Assembly: GCA_001414345.1 (NCBI GenBank)
Contig: LLCB01000031.1
Coordinates: forward strand, 242,173-306,172
Source: Hymenoscyphus infarciens
Lineage: Eukaryota > Ascomycota > Leotiomycetes > Helotiales > Helotiaceae
DNA length: 64,000 nucleotides
Direction: 5' to 3'
Below, in pieces: positions 37,501 through 48,542 of the stretch. The notes beneath the pieces are model-generated. The model searched no databases, was not told the origin of the DNA, and was given only the letters and a program-made list of their open reading frames with translations. The stretch's first letter is position 1. The number at the start of each line of letters is the position of its first letter. Position numbers and translations under genes: made by a program.

Positions 37501-40500
37501 TATTCGTCTTAGTAGTTTATTAATAGAAAAGAATAAACTTCTTAATTACTATATACTAAAGAACTTTAAGTCCTATATTAAAGACATATTAGCTCTATTA
37601 TAGAGTTTTATTAAATACCTTATCTATAAAGCTATTTAGAAAGTCGAGATAAATAAGAAGGTAAGAGATTAGAGATATCTAGTATATATATGGAAGTTTA
37701 GCTTTTAGAAGTATGTCTTTAACCTAATTAGTAGATTAGCTAAAGAAGTTATAGAATTCTAAGCTTTTAAAATATATATTTAAGAAGTCCTCTATAACTC
37801 TAATAACCTAGACTTAAAGCTTTTAGCTTATATAAATACTCTTAATAAGACTATATAAAGAGTTATTATAAGAGTAGATATTATTATAACTATACTAATA
37901 ATTATCTTATAATTAAGAGCCTAAGAATAAGTAGGTAAATTATTTAAATTTAGTATAAATAAGGCTAGAATAATAAATCTAGCTATTATAATTACTCTAG
38001 TTACTAGTCTTAAGTTTAATATATATAATATAAATAGTAATATTAAATAGATATATTATTATTTAGTCTTAAAGACTAATAAAGAAGCTTAGAATCCTAG
38101 TATAAAGTATCTTAATAATACTATTCTAAAGCGTTATAAGCGTAGCGAGTATTATCTTATATACCTAAACTATTAGAGTAGAATATATAATAGTATTATC
38201 TAGAAATTTGTTAATAAGAAACACTACTATAGTAAAATAATTAACGCTACTACCTACTATAGCTTACTTTTAGGTAATTATATAATAAAAGAGATTAATA
38301 AGGAAATTTTTAACCTTAATACTTAATTTATTATAGTATAAGTATAAGGTAATACTTCTAATATTAAAGCTAAAGATACTTCTATCTTTAATAAGAACTA
38401 TATTAATATTAGTAATAAGTAGATATAATATATTAAATAAAAGCTTAAGTAGTATAAGATTAAGTACTTTAAGACTGCCTATATCTACTATTATAAAGTA
38501 GAAGTTAAAGCTATAGTTATTAACCTTAAACGTCTAAATAACCTAGGCTATATCTTATATATTACTAAAGTTACTTAAAGTATAACATTTAACGCCTTAA
38601 TACTTAGTATTCTAGCTAGTATAAAGATTTTAGAATAGTATAACAACGCGAAGCATATATTAGTATCGATTACCTAATACGTTTACTTACTTATAGTACT
38701 CGTTTTAGACTATATTCTTAAGCTAAAGTTATATAGCTATAATGTTTTCTAAGATAATATATAAATAATATAATACTTTAATATTAGTTATATCTACTAA
38801 TTATAATATTATATAAAAGATTATAAATATACTACTAATACTTAAGTAGTAAATACTAAAAACTATAGTAGATATAGTTAATATAGCTATCTTTAAGCTA
38901 CTTATATAAATAATAAGGTCTTAAAATATAACCTTTATAATTATATTAGTTATAGAAAGAATATATACTCTTATACTAAAGATAAGAAAGATAATAGTAC
39001 TAATATATTTAGCTAAATATATAAGTACTATAGATTAGTATATTATATTATTATAGAGAAGCTAGATAGTTATAAGTAATATAACTACGAGTATATCTTT
39101 TAAGAATACTTATATATATAATATATAAAGTATAAAGAATTTAGCTATTACGAGTTAATATACGTAAATATAGTTAAATATACTACTTATAGTTTAAAGG
39201 ATTACGTTAAAGAGAGCTATAGAATAGCCTATAGTAAGACTAGAAAGGTAATATAACGTATACTTAGTATATAGCCTAGTAATCGTAACTATATTCCTTC
39301 TCTTAATAATAAGGAGGAGCTAGCTATAATAGTAGATAATGATTAAGACGCCTTAGTAATAATAAGTAAGCCTCTACTATAGTCTAAAATTCTACCTACT
39401 TTTATAAAGGTATATAAATACTTATAGACGTAAATAGATATAGTACTTATAAAAAGCAATGTAATTATTAATAATTTAAGTTAAAGACTACTACTAATAA
39501 GATTTATTAAGCTAAATTCTAAGTAATTTATTATATACTTAGTCTCTACTATTCCTTAAAACATAGTAATTACACTACTAGTCTTAAGAAATAAGATTGC
39601 TTTTAAGATTAATAATTAGACTTATACTATAAGCTAGAAATAGAAGCTATTTTTAAATAATAAGAAAAAGATAATTAAATTATAAATCTTAGAAATATTT
39701 AGTAAACTAAGTAATTATATCTTCTAGAGACTTCGTAGTATTAATCAAGACTCTTAGATAAATCTAACTATTACTACTTTAGCTATTATTCCTTAAAAGG
39801 ATAATAGATTACTAGATTCTAATACTACCTCTAGATAGAATATAGAGATCGAGACTTAGGATATAGAGATTAAGATCTAGGATATAGAGATTAAGAATTA
39901 GAAAGTAGAGATTAAAAATCCTAAGTCTAAACCTAGCTTAGGCGTTAAGGCCTCTTAGCTAAAATCTCTTATACTAACTACTAAATCTACTTCTTCTTAA
40001 GTTAAGGCTCTAGTCTCTTATATACCTAATACCTCTAGTAAATAGGTCTTTAAGCTATATATTATATACTTTAATTTTATAAATAAGTTAGATATTCTCT
40101 AAAAGGACTTATACTACGCCTAGTTCTCTAATAAGTATATTATAACTAATATTAATAGGAATAAGTTATACTATAGAGTATAATTAATCGTCCTAGCTTT
40201 ATAGATTTAATATAATATTAAATATCTTTTCTCTAAAGAGGAACTTATTAATATACTAGTAAAGGAACCTACGAGTAAGACGTATAAAGCTATACTCGAA
40301 GACGCTAAGATAGAGCTTATTAAGAGCGATTTTACTATAAATACTCTTATATTCTTCCTTTATCTACTTATAGATATACTAATTAAGTTAAAATTTACTT
40401 TAAAATAACTAGATCTTATTATTTATATAGCTAATACTCCTACTACTTCTTAGGTTATCTAAGATAATAGTTATAATTTATATACTACTAACTATATCTT

Positions 40501-40855
40501 ATAGATTTAAGTAAACAGTATCTACTATAAGGTTATATAACTAATTATAACTATTATAAACTAAATAAAAGCTTAAGAGATAGAAGCTAAGAAGTAATAA
40601 TTAGCTATCTTATACTATAGAGTTAATATCTATAATAGGATAATAATAGCTAAGGCACTAGGCTCTAATAATAGATTTTTTAATAAATTAGAGGATAAAG
40701 AAGGAGAAGATAATATAGAAAAGGATAAGGATAGATTAGAAGATACTATAGAAAAGTCGAAAGATAAGGAGCTAAATAAGGCTTAAAATTAACTTATATT
40801 TAGTATCTCTTTTTACGACTTTAGGAGAAGACGCTTTTTTAAGAGGGGTATGTTA
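34600..40855 (+). pseudogene. Unrecognised ~2,000-codon extra frame of the chromovirus
   Basis: Downstream of pol one plus-strand frame stays compositionally coherent from about 34600 to the polypurine tract at 40850, interrupted only by TAA/TAG; I saw no TGA in the part I read. The inferred product is very long, with a Thr/Ser-rich repeat region (17-residue unit, 35213-35500) near its start and long Lys/Asn/Ile/Leu-rich parts after it; codon bias toward A/T partly reflects RIP. I recognise no RT, transposase, helicase or envelope motifs. It may be an extra ORF carried by this element or a captured or nested gene. Frame continuity was judged by eye over long sections, not base by base everywhere. 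Confidence 0.5.
35213..35500 (+). repeat. 51-bp tandem repeat encoding a Thr-rich unit
   Basis: About six copies of a 51-bp (17-codon) unit, translating to DSTSNNIKEPTTTTSS plus a TAG/TAA position that was presumably Gln or Trp. Copies differ mainly by G/A and C/T changes. In-frame length shows it was protein-coding. Confidence 0.85.
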
Positions 40856-41034
40856 TAAGAAGGATACGTAACTATACTAGTGGTAGACCTATAGGTATAG
40901 ATAGTTATAAGTATTTTATACTCTCCTCTTCTCTCTTTAGACGTTTATTACTATACTATATAAGAGATTACTTTCACGTATTTCATCGGGCCCAGCCATA
41001 AGCTCCTAATCTGTGATCTGTCCCTTATACTACA
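40851..41034 (+). repeat. Right (3') LTR
   Basis: 184 bp, TGTTATAAGAAGG to CTTATACTACA, preceded by the polypurine tract AAGAGGGG at about 40841-40848 and followed by the TAAAC duplication. From about 40975 the sequence is almost free of RIP-type changes. Confidence 0.93.
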
Positions 41035-41039
41035 TAAAC

Positions 41040-42033
41040 TCTATTTTCAACGATATATCGTAGTAGTATAATATTCTAGATACTACTAGTAATACTGATT
41101 TTAAATAACGTTGATAGATCTCTATATCTTAGTATATATATAGCTTTCTAATAAAGACGAATTTGATTCGTCACTTGAAAAACTTTACGTCCTTTTTGCT
41201 TTAGTAATTTATATCTTCGCTTAAACTCTACATATAATTAGCTAGTAAAAAGCAACTAAGGCGCCGCCTCTACGACCCTACACTTTATAGCCATATATCA
41301 CCTTAACTCCCCTCGTTTTACAATTTCTTCACCCCCTAACAAACGTTGACCTAGCTACTAAGCCAATAGGCACGATAAAAGGGCGGGAAGGCCCCTTCTT
41401 GATACCGCGGGAATTTCTGTTTCTGAACCCACCCCAACAAGTCCTCAACGAGCCACTGCTGCCTCCTTAGCGTCCTCAGCCTCCACCTTAGATGACAAAA
41501 TATTCGCTGTACAGAGCCCATTTCTTTCTTTTTCGAAATCATGTTAACGGAGCCTGGATATATCATACTATTCGGCAGCGCCTTGCGCTTAATGAATATG
41601 TACTACGTCTAGAGAAGGGAACATAGAAAACGGATATAGATACGGCTTAGGTGGTCTACAAGGAGGTGAGAAACGAGTACATTTTTCTGTGCAAAAGCCT
41701 GTTGGAACAAATTCGTAGGTGGCAGTCTAGTTCTCTTACAGGTCTAATTTTACGCAGAAAATGAGGTTCATGGCTAAGCTTTCGACACCGAGAGCACATA
41801 CGTTGACTCCTTGAACGCTGGATCGACTTCTAAGAATGATCGTTCAAATTTATAGGTGATAATCATTTAAATCACATCAATCCAATAGTACTTTTCAGAT
41901 CTATTCCTTCTAATGAGCAAATAACATTTACTCTTAACGAATCTCGTATAATTTAAGAACAGCTCCTAAAGTTTTTAGCAGCGAGTTTATACTTAACATT
42001 CCAAAGATACTCTAAGACACCCAAACTTGGACG
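41040..42033. other. No gene seen
   Basis: Transition from repeat to intermediate-GC DNA. Short open frames (for example minus strand 41351-41566) lack convincing composition or similarity. Confidence 0.5.
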
Positions 42034-43348
42034 ATGAAAAAGATAAACTCAGAGTAGAATAAAAGTAAGAGGCGTCGTTTCTGGGAGGAATTTGAAAAGA
42101 CCGCACATTACTTCAGGCAACTCAATCTTAACCTTCAGCAAATACCTGAATTTCACCAAGATGCTAACACGGCCACTAAGTATAACAGTTAAGTAGCTCG
42201 TATTGTCTTTCAGGTGTGTTTATCTAGGGAAGATATAGAAGAGGCCATAATAGAGCTTGATAAAAACTTATCTTCCGTTACGAAAGGGGGGTTCATATAG
42301 CTGCATAAGCTTCTAGATCACTGACACAGAACACGAAAGTAACACAGCTACTGTTAAGTGAGAAGAATAACTCCCCTAAGATATACTTTAAACCAAAAGG
42401 GATTCCTTCGGTACTGTTACAAAAATGCTTTGTATGATGCTCTCAAACTCTTTAAGAGAGTAAGAGAAGAAGGGGTTTATATATACACGTTAGAAGGCTT
42501 CGAGAGCATTCTGTACCACGTGATTAGCCTCGATTCTGGAACCTTCTCCTGGGTGTTGATTATAAATCCAACAGGTACCACTGAATCATCAACAGCTTTG
42601 TGTTCACACGGGCGGTCGGGATGTTCAGATTAATGTCGATTCAAAGTTAGGACCTGAACTCAGAAAGACTATGCAATGGTCTTCATTAATACCGAGCGAT
42701 AACGACATAAATTGTCTAGAACGACTATATAGTTTAGCTAGAATTGCTCCAGATACTCGTGCTATAGTAGAGTAGGTTGGCTCTTTAGACTTTATAGAAG
42801 TAGGGGAATTCTTAATTACCTCAGTATCTTTCAGAATAGTAGTAACCAGCCTAGGCGATACTTTCGAAAATGGTAGTTATCGTTATACTCCCTACAACAA
42901 CCTACTACACTGTTCTAGCATTCTACAAGGTCTAGACAACCTCTATAATACTCTTAGCCGTACACAGCTGAGTAGGATGTGCTGCAATTCTCTCCTTATC
43001 CTTCGGTTTAACAGCTCTGTCTCTGACCATAGAGTCGTTGAGCTCTTCTAAGTCAACGTTGACCAAATATCGGAGCTGCGAGGGTGGTTTGGGGTTTTTA
43101 TTAAAAAATATCGAGCTGTTCGCTCGAAAAACAACACACAATCTCTACTTTGTGAGCTCTATGCTCCTATCGACTGCTTAGAAGTCTTATGGCGGCAAGC
43201 GTTACCAAGCAGGAAAGTTTCTTTGGGTGCCTCTTTAGGTAAAACGAAAGAAAACTATGCGCTAGCAACACAAATACTCAGCGCGTCATATATCAAAGCA
43301 CACATCGGACCCATACAACCCTTCTTTCTGGATTCTACCGAAGATTGA
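42034..43348 (+). pseudogene. Relic of an unrecognised ~430-codon gene
   Basis: From ATG 42034 one frame reads RRRFWEEFEKTAHYFRQ, LSREDIEEAIIELDKNL and GFLRYCYKNALYDALKLF to about 42633, with TAG, TAA and TGA breaks. A second frame then takes over (from ~42626) and runs to TGA 43346-43348: INVDSKLGPELRKTMQW, LERLYSLARIAPDTRAIVE, LYNTLSRTQLSRMCCNSLL and YALATQILSASYIKAHIG, broken by TAG and TAA after GAG and TTC codons where Gln is plausible. At least one frameshift (near 42560-42630) plus several nonsense codons. Family not recognised. Confidence 0.55.
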
Positions 43349-43687
43349 AGCCCCGCAAACTACGTTGTCTTTGTTTCGACTAAGGTGTATGGTTAACATG
43401 ATTAGGAGCCCGGTCCTAGTATTCCATTAAGACGAGAACCAAAGTTCGGCTAACAACCAACGATACGACCTGTTAGCATCCCCGGTGGATTTGGTGGATA
43501 CGTGGGGTCTAGAACAGTTCTCTACCAGGGAATCGAAGTCTGCTTTGATTTATCTAACTTGTGCCTTCATTGGAAGCGGTGTAATCCGACGAACGGCAGG
43601 CAATACGAACATTCTGCATTGGAGCCATGAACTTCAACTAGATCTCAATCATCCTTTTACTTTCAGCTTTACCAAGAAGTACCTCAT

Positions 43688-43720
<33 letters not shown>

Positions 43721-45451
43721 TGGTGATGAAACCGACTTGTCAAGCAAGCAGAAAAGAAAGATGGTCCTCGTCTCTTGCCTCTCTTCAGAATCTGGGAACA
43801 AGTCCTAATTACTAGAAAGCAACAGAGAATGAGATTAGTTTCTCCCTTCTAAGGCAGCAATTCGTAGGTGCACAGTTGCAATTTAATTAAACTTCAACAT
43901 GGCATCCTAGAACTTGCTGGGAAACACAATATTTAGTCTTACTTGATGACCTGCCTTTCTCGGAACTTGATTAACCGTGGGCTCTCTAAGTGAGTTGCTG
44001 TACAGGGGTCTCCCGAAGTGTACCCATGCTCGTACTTTTAGCTTATGTGATGCCCATTTTTGCCCAAAATCTCGCCATATCCCCCGGTTAGACGATGCTA
44101 CAGCAACGTGGGATAACGAAGGCACTTGTGCTGCGTGGTAGTAATTTTAAACAATGTTATAACGATTTGGTCAACTTGACAAACTTCCAGGAGTTATAGA
44201 CTTTGGGAAAAAAGACTGATAAGACACATACTACTCGTGTTTCGCGAGACCGGATTTGAACGAAAACACAAGCACTTTTTGCTTACTTGTCCTCGAGATC
44301 GTATGACCGGGAAGCGCACATCAAGGTGTTTCACTGTGCCATGCCTGAAGAGCAGTCTATGGGCGAAGTTTACACACTCAGAGCAGTGTACTACCTTTGC
44401 ATGCAAGACAACGCTGTGCTTCGAATCGCAAGAACATAAATGCCAAAAGACGAAGCCGTGGCATTGTCCATTCTTGACACGGCGGTGCAACAACTACGAG
44501 CGCGTAACCAACCGATTCTCGTTTTACCAACTTCGTGGGATCTTAACGTCAACACTAAATATTAGATTGGAACGCCTGTTTTAGGACTACAAGCCAAGGT
44601 AATGATAATGCCCAGGTCACCATTACTCGATTAGAAATTTCTAAGAGCGTAGTGCCAAAGAGGACAAGAGCAAGTTTAGGGGTTATAAGCGGACTTCTGC
44701 CCAAGATGGAACATTTAAGGGAAAGACAGGTCGATACTTAGCTAGCTAAGGATATTCTTGTATTGTCTTCGCCTCGATGAGGATTTGTGTTGCTCGAGTG
44801 CTTAAAGCACGCATCAACAAACGACTCGCTTAATTACATTAAAGTACCTTAAAAACTAGCTCCCACCGGATCTACTACCCTCCCACCCACTAAATATAGA
44901 GTGCACAGACATTTAGTATGGCATAGCGGCCGTGCGCTTACACAGAAATCAATAATTTTGTACCCACTCCGAGATAGAAATCCACCTTTACGGGCCGGTC
45001 CGAGGGTATTAAGCCCGGAAAACCACGAGTCGTTTAGAGTACGAAATCACGAAGTTTTACCATCTATGAAAATAACTCAGATTTCTGTCCTTTTGGGTTC
45101 TAGGTATCTCCCATTGTGTTCGTTTCAAGTCTTTATTTGTCCGGCAATTCCCCACGTTTCACAAAAAAAAAATATCCGGGTCCATCTACAATTATCCCCG
45201 GTTTGTAAGGTGAATCCGACATTAGGGTTGCAGTGAACCCGGGGTGAGATCCCATTTGAGACTCTTCAACTCCAACATTAGCAACCTTTTTTTTTGGAGA
45301 AAACAGGACCGTTAGCCCGGTTGTGCATCAGGCCTTCAACGATCCAGGTGGGGTTTTATGTTGCCGAGTTTTCAACGTGCATTATGACCCTCCAAATTCT
45401 GCGGGAGTATACCGAATAGGTTTCCGAACCCCCAACCTCACCTCCAACGAA
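43349..45451. other. No gene supported; contains a G30 homopolymer
   Basis: A run of 30 G lies at 43690-43719. Overlapping open frames on both strands at 44194-44584 look Cys-rich but have no consistent support as a gene. The right end is the promoter side of the tyrosinase gene. Confidence 0.5.
43690..43719 (+). repeat. Poly-G tract (30 bases)
   Basis: Uninterrupted G homopolymer, flanked by TCATTT and ATGGTGATG. Exact length is prone to sequencing and assembly error. Confidence 0.85.
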
Positions 45452-45461
45452 AACTATAAAG
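45452..45461 (+). promoter_or_regulatory. TATA-like element of the tyrosinase gene
   Basis: ACTATAAAGA about 100 bp upstream of the start codon at 45556; the leader after it is CT-rich, as in many fungal genes. Confidence 0.45.
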
Positions 45462-45555
45462 ACAATGTCTCTTTCGCACCCACGGAACTCCTTGCAAATC
45501 GCTCTCAACCCTTCTCGATCTTTCTCACTTCAAGACATTCATTCTTTAGGTCACC

Positions 45556-46908
45556 ATGAAGTCCCCTGCCATTCTTTCTCTCCTTGCAGGTGCTGTTTTT
45601 ACCGCTGTTGAAGCAACAACCTTCGCTCCTAGCGCTGAGTTGAATGCATTAACTGAAAATGCCAACGCAAACTTGATGGACATTCTCAAGGCTCGCGTGG
45701 GAACGGGATCGAACTGCACGTCTGAGAATGTTGTCATTCGCAAAACCTGGTGTGTTTCCAGAAAGCAATACCATCCCAAGAAAATACCTCTAACCTTTTC
45801 CAGGGGTGCTCTATCAGATGAAGATAAATCTGGTTACATCTCCGCTATGCAATGTTTGATGCAAAAGGCTCCAGTCACACCACTGTCCGTCGTGCCAGGG
45901 GTTCGAAGCCGTTTTGATGATTTTGGTAAGTCACACTTCCACGAGAGTTTCACTTCTTGACCTGAATTTCACTTGCTAATGAGTTTTAAAGCTGCCACCC
46001 ATGTAAATCAGACTGCTTTCATCCATTGGACAACCTACTTTCTTGGATTCCACAGATACTACACCTGGCTCTTTGAGCAAGCTCTCCGCGATGAGTGTGG
46101 TTACACAGGCTACCAGCCATACTGGGATTGGTCTCTCACAGACGATATGGCAGAAAACCCACTGTTCGACGGCTCCGATTTATCCCTTGGTGGTGATGGT
46201 GCTTTCGTCGAGGGTGTCGCTTCATACATTATTATTCCGACTCCAACGCCCATCAACGTCACAGGACCGGTCGGAACTGGAGGTGGATGCATCACTTCCG
46301 GTCCCTTTGTTAACATGAGTGTCAACCTTGGTCCTTATGGTGCTCCAATTTCTGACGGATTCGGTTATAACCCACGTTGTCTTACTCGTAACTTCCGTAA
46401 AGCCTTCCTCCAAGAGGACCTTAGTTACGAGAACATCACTACCATTCTTCAAGAGCCCAATCTGCAGGCCCTTAGTGATTATATGGGAGCTGGCAATGGG
46501 TAAGAAATCCACACCCACCCTTGCTTTTCCATGAAACTAACTTCAAATCAGCATTCATAGCAACGGTCACTCGGTGCAAGGAGGTCTCCAAGACGATCTC
46601 TGGGGATCCGCTCAAGACCCAAGTTTCCACTTTCACCATGCAGCTGTTGATCGTATTTGGTCAGTATGGCAAGCCCAGAACCAGAAAGTGAGAGTCTTGG
46701 AAGTCTCTGACACCTTGACAATCCAAAATCGTAAGTACTTCTTGCTGGTATCATCAACAAAGACTTGATAGTAATATCTTCAACAGTTCCTCCTTCTGCT
46801 AATGGTACTCTGGACACCCCAGTTGATATGGGCTACACCGGCGGAGTTTACACAATTGGAGAGCTTTCTTCGACCATTGATGGACTCTTCTGCTACATTT
46901 ACGAGTAA
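45556..46908 (+). CDS. Secreted tyrosinase (central-domain type)
   Basis: Type-3 copper oxidase that hydroxylates monophenols and/or oxidises diphenols to quinones; used in pigment or secondary metabolism. Five exons: 45556-45749, 45804-45925, 45992-46499, 46552-46730, 46787-46908; all introns (52-66 nt) are GT-AG and phases join correctly, giving 374 aa. MKSPAILSLLAGAVFTAVEA is a signal peptide. CuA ligands: H109 (AATHVNQT), H117 (FIHWT) and H126 (LGFHRYY). CuB ligands: H277 and H281 (GIHSNGHS) and H303 (FHFHHAAVDRIW). The NPRC-like motif at GYNPRCLTRNFRK and YWDWSLTDD are also typical. It is of the short type without the long C-terminal lid domain of mushroom and Aspergillus melO-like enzymes. 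No frame damage and no RIP sign. Substrate cannot be told from sequence. Confidence 0.94.
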
Positions 46909-47436
46909 ACTGGTTCTCAGTAATGATTGTTTAATGACTTGCTAAGACACTTGTTCGTGATCACGAGAGTGACGGACTTTACGATTAATATATAATGTCT
47001 TCAACGAATTGGAGAGTGTCTGTTCCAATCAACTTCTACCAATAATTCAGATATAAGGTTTAGGTTGATCAAACCTGTACATCTATGTGTTAGTCTTCCA
47101 AGATTCGGCGAAAATTCCATCCGGATCGTAGTAGATTGTGCCGATATTCATCCTTCATCTCATGACAAGAATAGCATGCGGACTCAGACTTCCTTCCGCA
47201 TAAGTAATAACCTCCTGAAAAATCTTCATCTCCCTAAGTAACTTGCCATGCATCTTAGAGTTATGTTTACACGGTCAAAACATTTGAAAGATGTTGTTCC
47301 GTAAGGATAATACTTCTCCTCTCCACCTCGCTTACGACATTGAGGATTTTTCTGTGGATTTTCCCGAGGCAGTCAAGTCAGTTGGAGTTAGTTTAGCGCG
47401 CATATCACCTCTTAGTATTACTAGTTCTCTGCCCAT
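46909..47436. other. No intact gene; possible minus-strand gene fragment
   Basis: 3' flank of tyrosinase. On the minus strand around 47230-47095 a short stretch reads HAILVMR, a stop, then MNIGTIYYDPDGIFAESWKT, which looks like real protein but is isolated; probably a decayed C-terminal fragment of an unidentified gene. Confidence 0.35.
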
Positions 47437-47691
47437 ATGACTCTGCGCCCCTCAACCGGGGTCTTGGTGGTATGTTGTCGTGGAAAGTCCGTCATCTTCT
47501 CTTTAGGAGGTTCCGGAACCGGAGACTGGTGTCCTTCCAACGACGGAAAGAATACTACTAAGTTCCAACCTCAATTCCTAGCCTTATACCTATACGTCAC
47601 ATCTATTAGTGTAACCAGATACATCGAGCCAGAACAAGCTGATTTCTTCTCCTCGGGGGGATTCTCCAATATCTGCCAGTATCTATTATAG
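47437..47691 (+). pseudogene. Sedolisin (S53 peptidase) fragment
   Basis: The frame gives GVLVVCCRGKSV, GSGTGDWCPSNDGKNTTKF, a segment in which PASCPYVTSVGAT is corrupted to LALYLYVTSISVT, then EPEQADFFSSGGFSN. This is the order G-V-S-V-V-x-S-S-G-D-S-G, FPASCPYVTSVG and FSSGGFSN typical of fungal tripeptidyl-peptidase/sedolisin catalytic domains. Only about 80 residues remain; the oxyanion Asp and catalytic Ser/Glu-Asp cannot be assembled. A dead fragment that ends where AT-rich repeat DNA begins. Confidence 0.7.
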
Positions 47692-48025
47692 ACTCAAAGT
47701 ATATATATAGATATTTATCCAATGAATTAATATATAAGACTATTTAGTCTTTATAATTGTGTTTCTAGACTACTATAAATACTACTAAAAGCTAATATTA
47801 ATTAGTTACTCGCTATCTACGCGCGATCTATATAAGCTAATAAAACTACAAAGTAGCGACGTAGTTATATCTATAATAGACGAGTTAAATAACTTTTATA
47901 AGAGCTACTTATAACGTTAGAATCTAGCCTTTCTAAGACTCGGGTTTAGTTAAATTCGTATATCTATAGTACGGATATATTTCTCTCAGATATCTTTCTT
48001 AGATTTAGTTCTTAGTATTAGTTCT
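47692..48025. repeat. Small RIP-mutated repeat remnant
   Basis: About 330 bp of abruptly AT-rich, TA-dense sequence lacking CA/TG, inside otherwise normal-GC DNA. No terminal structure recognised. Confidence 0.55.
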
Positions 48026-48542
48026 CTGAATTAGGGGTTTTGTTTCTCGGAATTAGATTTCAACCGAGGTATTTCCGAGAATACATCTCCGAGAAAAGAA
48101 GAGATTTCCGGTGGCTCAGAAATTTGGCTAGTCAGGTGCCCACATCGTTTCGTCAAACCGTGCCTGTAATCCATTCACTCTGGCATGGTCTAGGATTATA
48201 TTCTACTTATGACTCGTTCTTGATCTCATAAGGTTGTGAATAACACGGTTTTGTGTGTTTGTGACTCGAGGTGTACTAATCATTTCTTTCAACTCTCAAC
48301 CAACTCTCAACCAATCCAGCACCCCTTAGGTATTCATTCTCTCAAGCTCTCAACCATCCCTATACATTGCGCTCCCCCAACCAAGGAGCACCAAGCACCA
48401 AGCACCAAGCTCAAAGAGAAAAAATAAATAATACCATCCACCTGGGAAATAAAGATGAAAAAAGAAGGGTAAAAACACACCCACAGATCCTCGCCGTCTC
48501 ATGGCTTACAACTCCACGCTCCGCCGTGCCAGCATCATCATA
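48026..48542. other. No gene seen
   Basis: 3' flank of the minus-strand membrane-protein gene; includes short AGCACCA iterations at about 48388-48410. No supported frame. Confidence 0.5.

Larger units (their letters stand above)
26742..41034 (+). mobile_element. 14.3-kb Ty3/gypsy chromovirus, RIP-inactivated
   Basis: Bounded by two 184-bp LTRs in direct orientation and by a perfect 5-bp target duplication TAAAC (26737-26741 and 41035-41039). LTRs start TG and end CA (TA in the mutated left copy). A polypurine tract AAGAGGGG precedes the right LTR. Reading through stops, the plus strand gives gag-like sequence, then pol: reverse transcriptase, RNase H, integrase and a terminal chromodomain, then a very long extra frame. 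All frames are destroyed by TAA/TAG, so the copy is dead. With such short LTRs, 14.3 kb is unusually long, owing to ~6.6 kb between pol and the 3' LTR. Confidence 0.95.

Noticed and set aside
44221..44300. tRNA-like motif on the minus strand (TTCAAATCC)
   Set aside because: The T-loop-like sequence lacks a pairing 5-bp T stem, and no acceptor stem or anticodon arm can be formed around it.
44194..44584. Overlapping Cys-rich open frames on both strands
   Set aside because: Composition is similar on both strands, there is no signal peptide, intron or family resemblance, and neither frame is better supported than the other.
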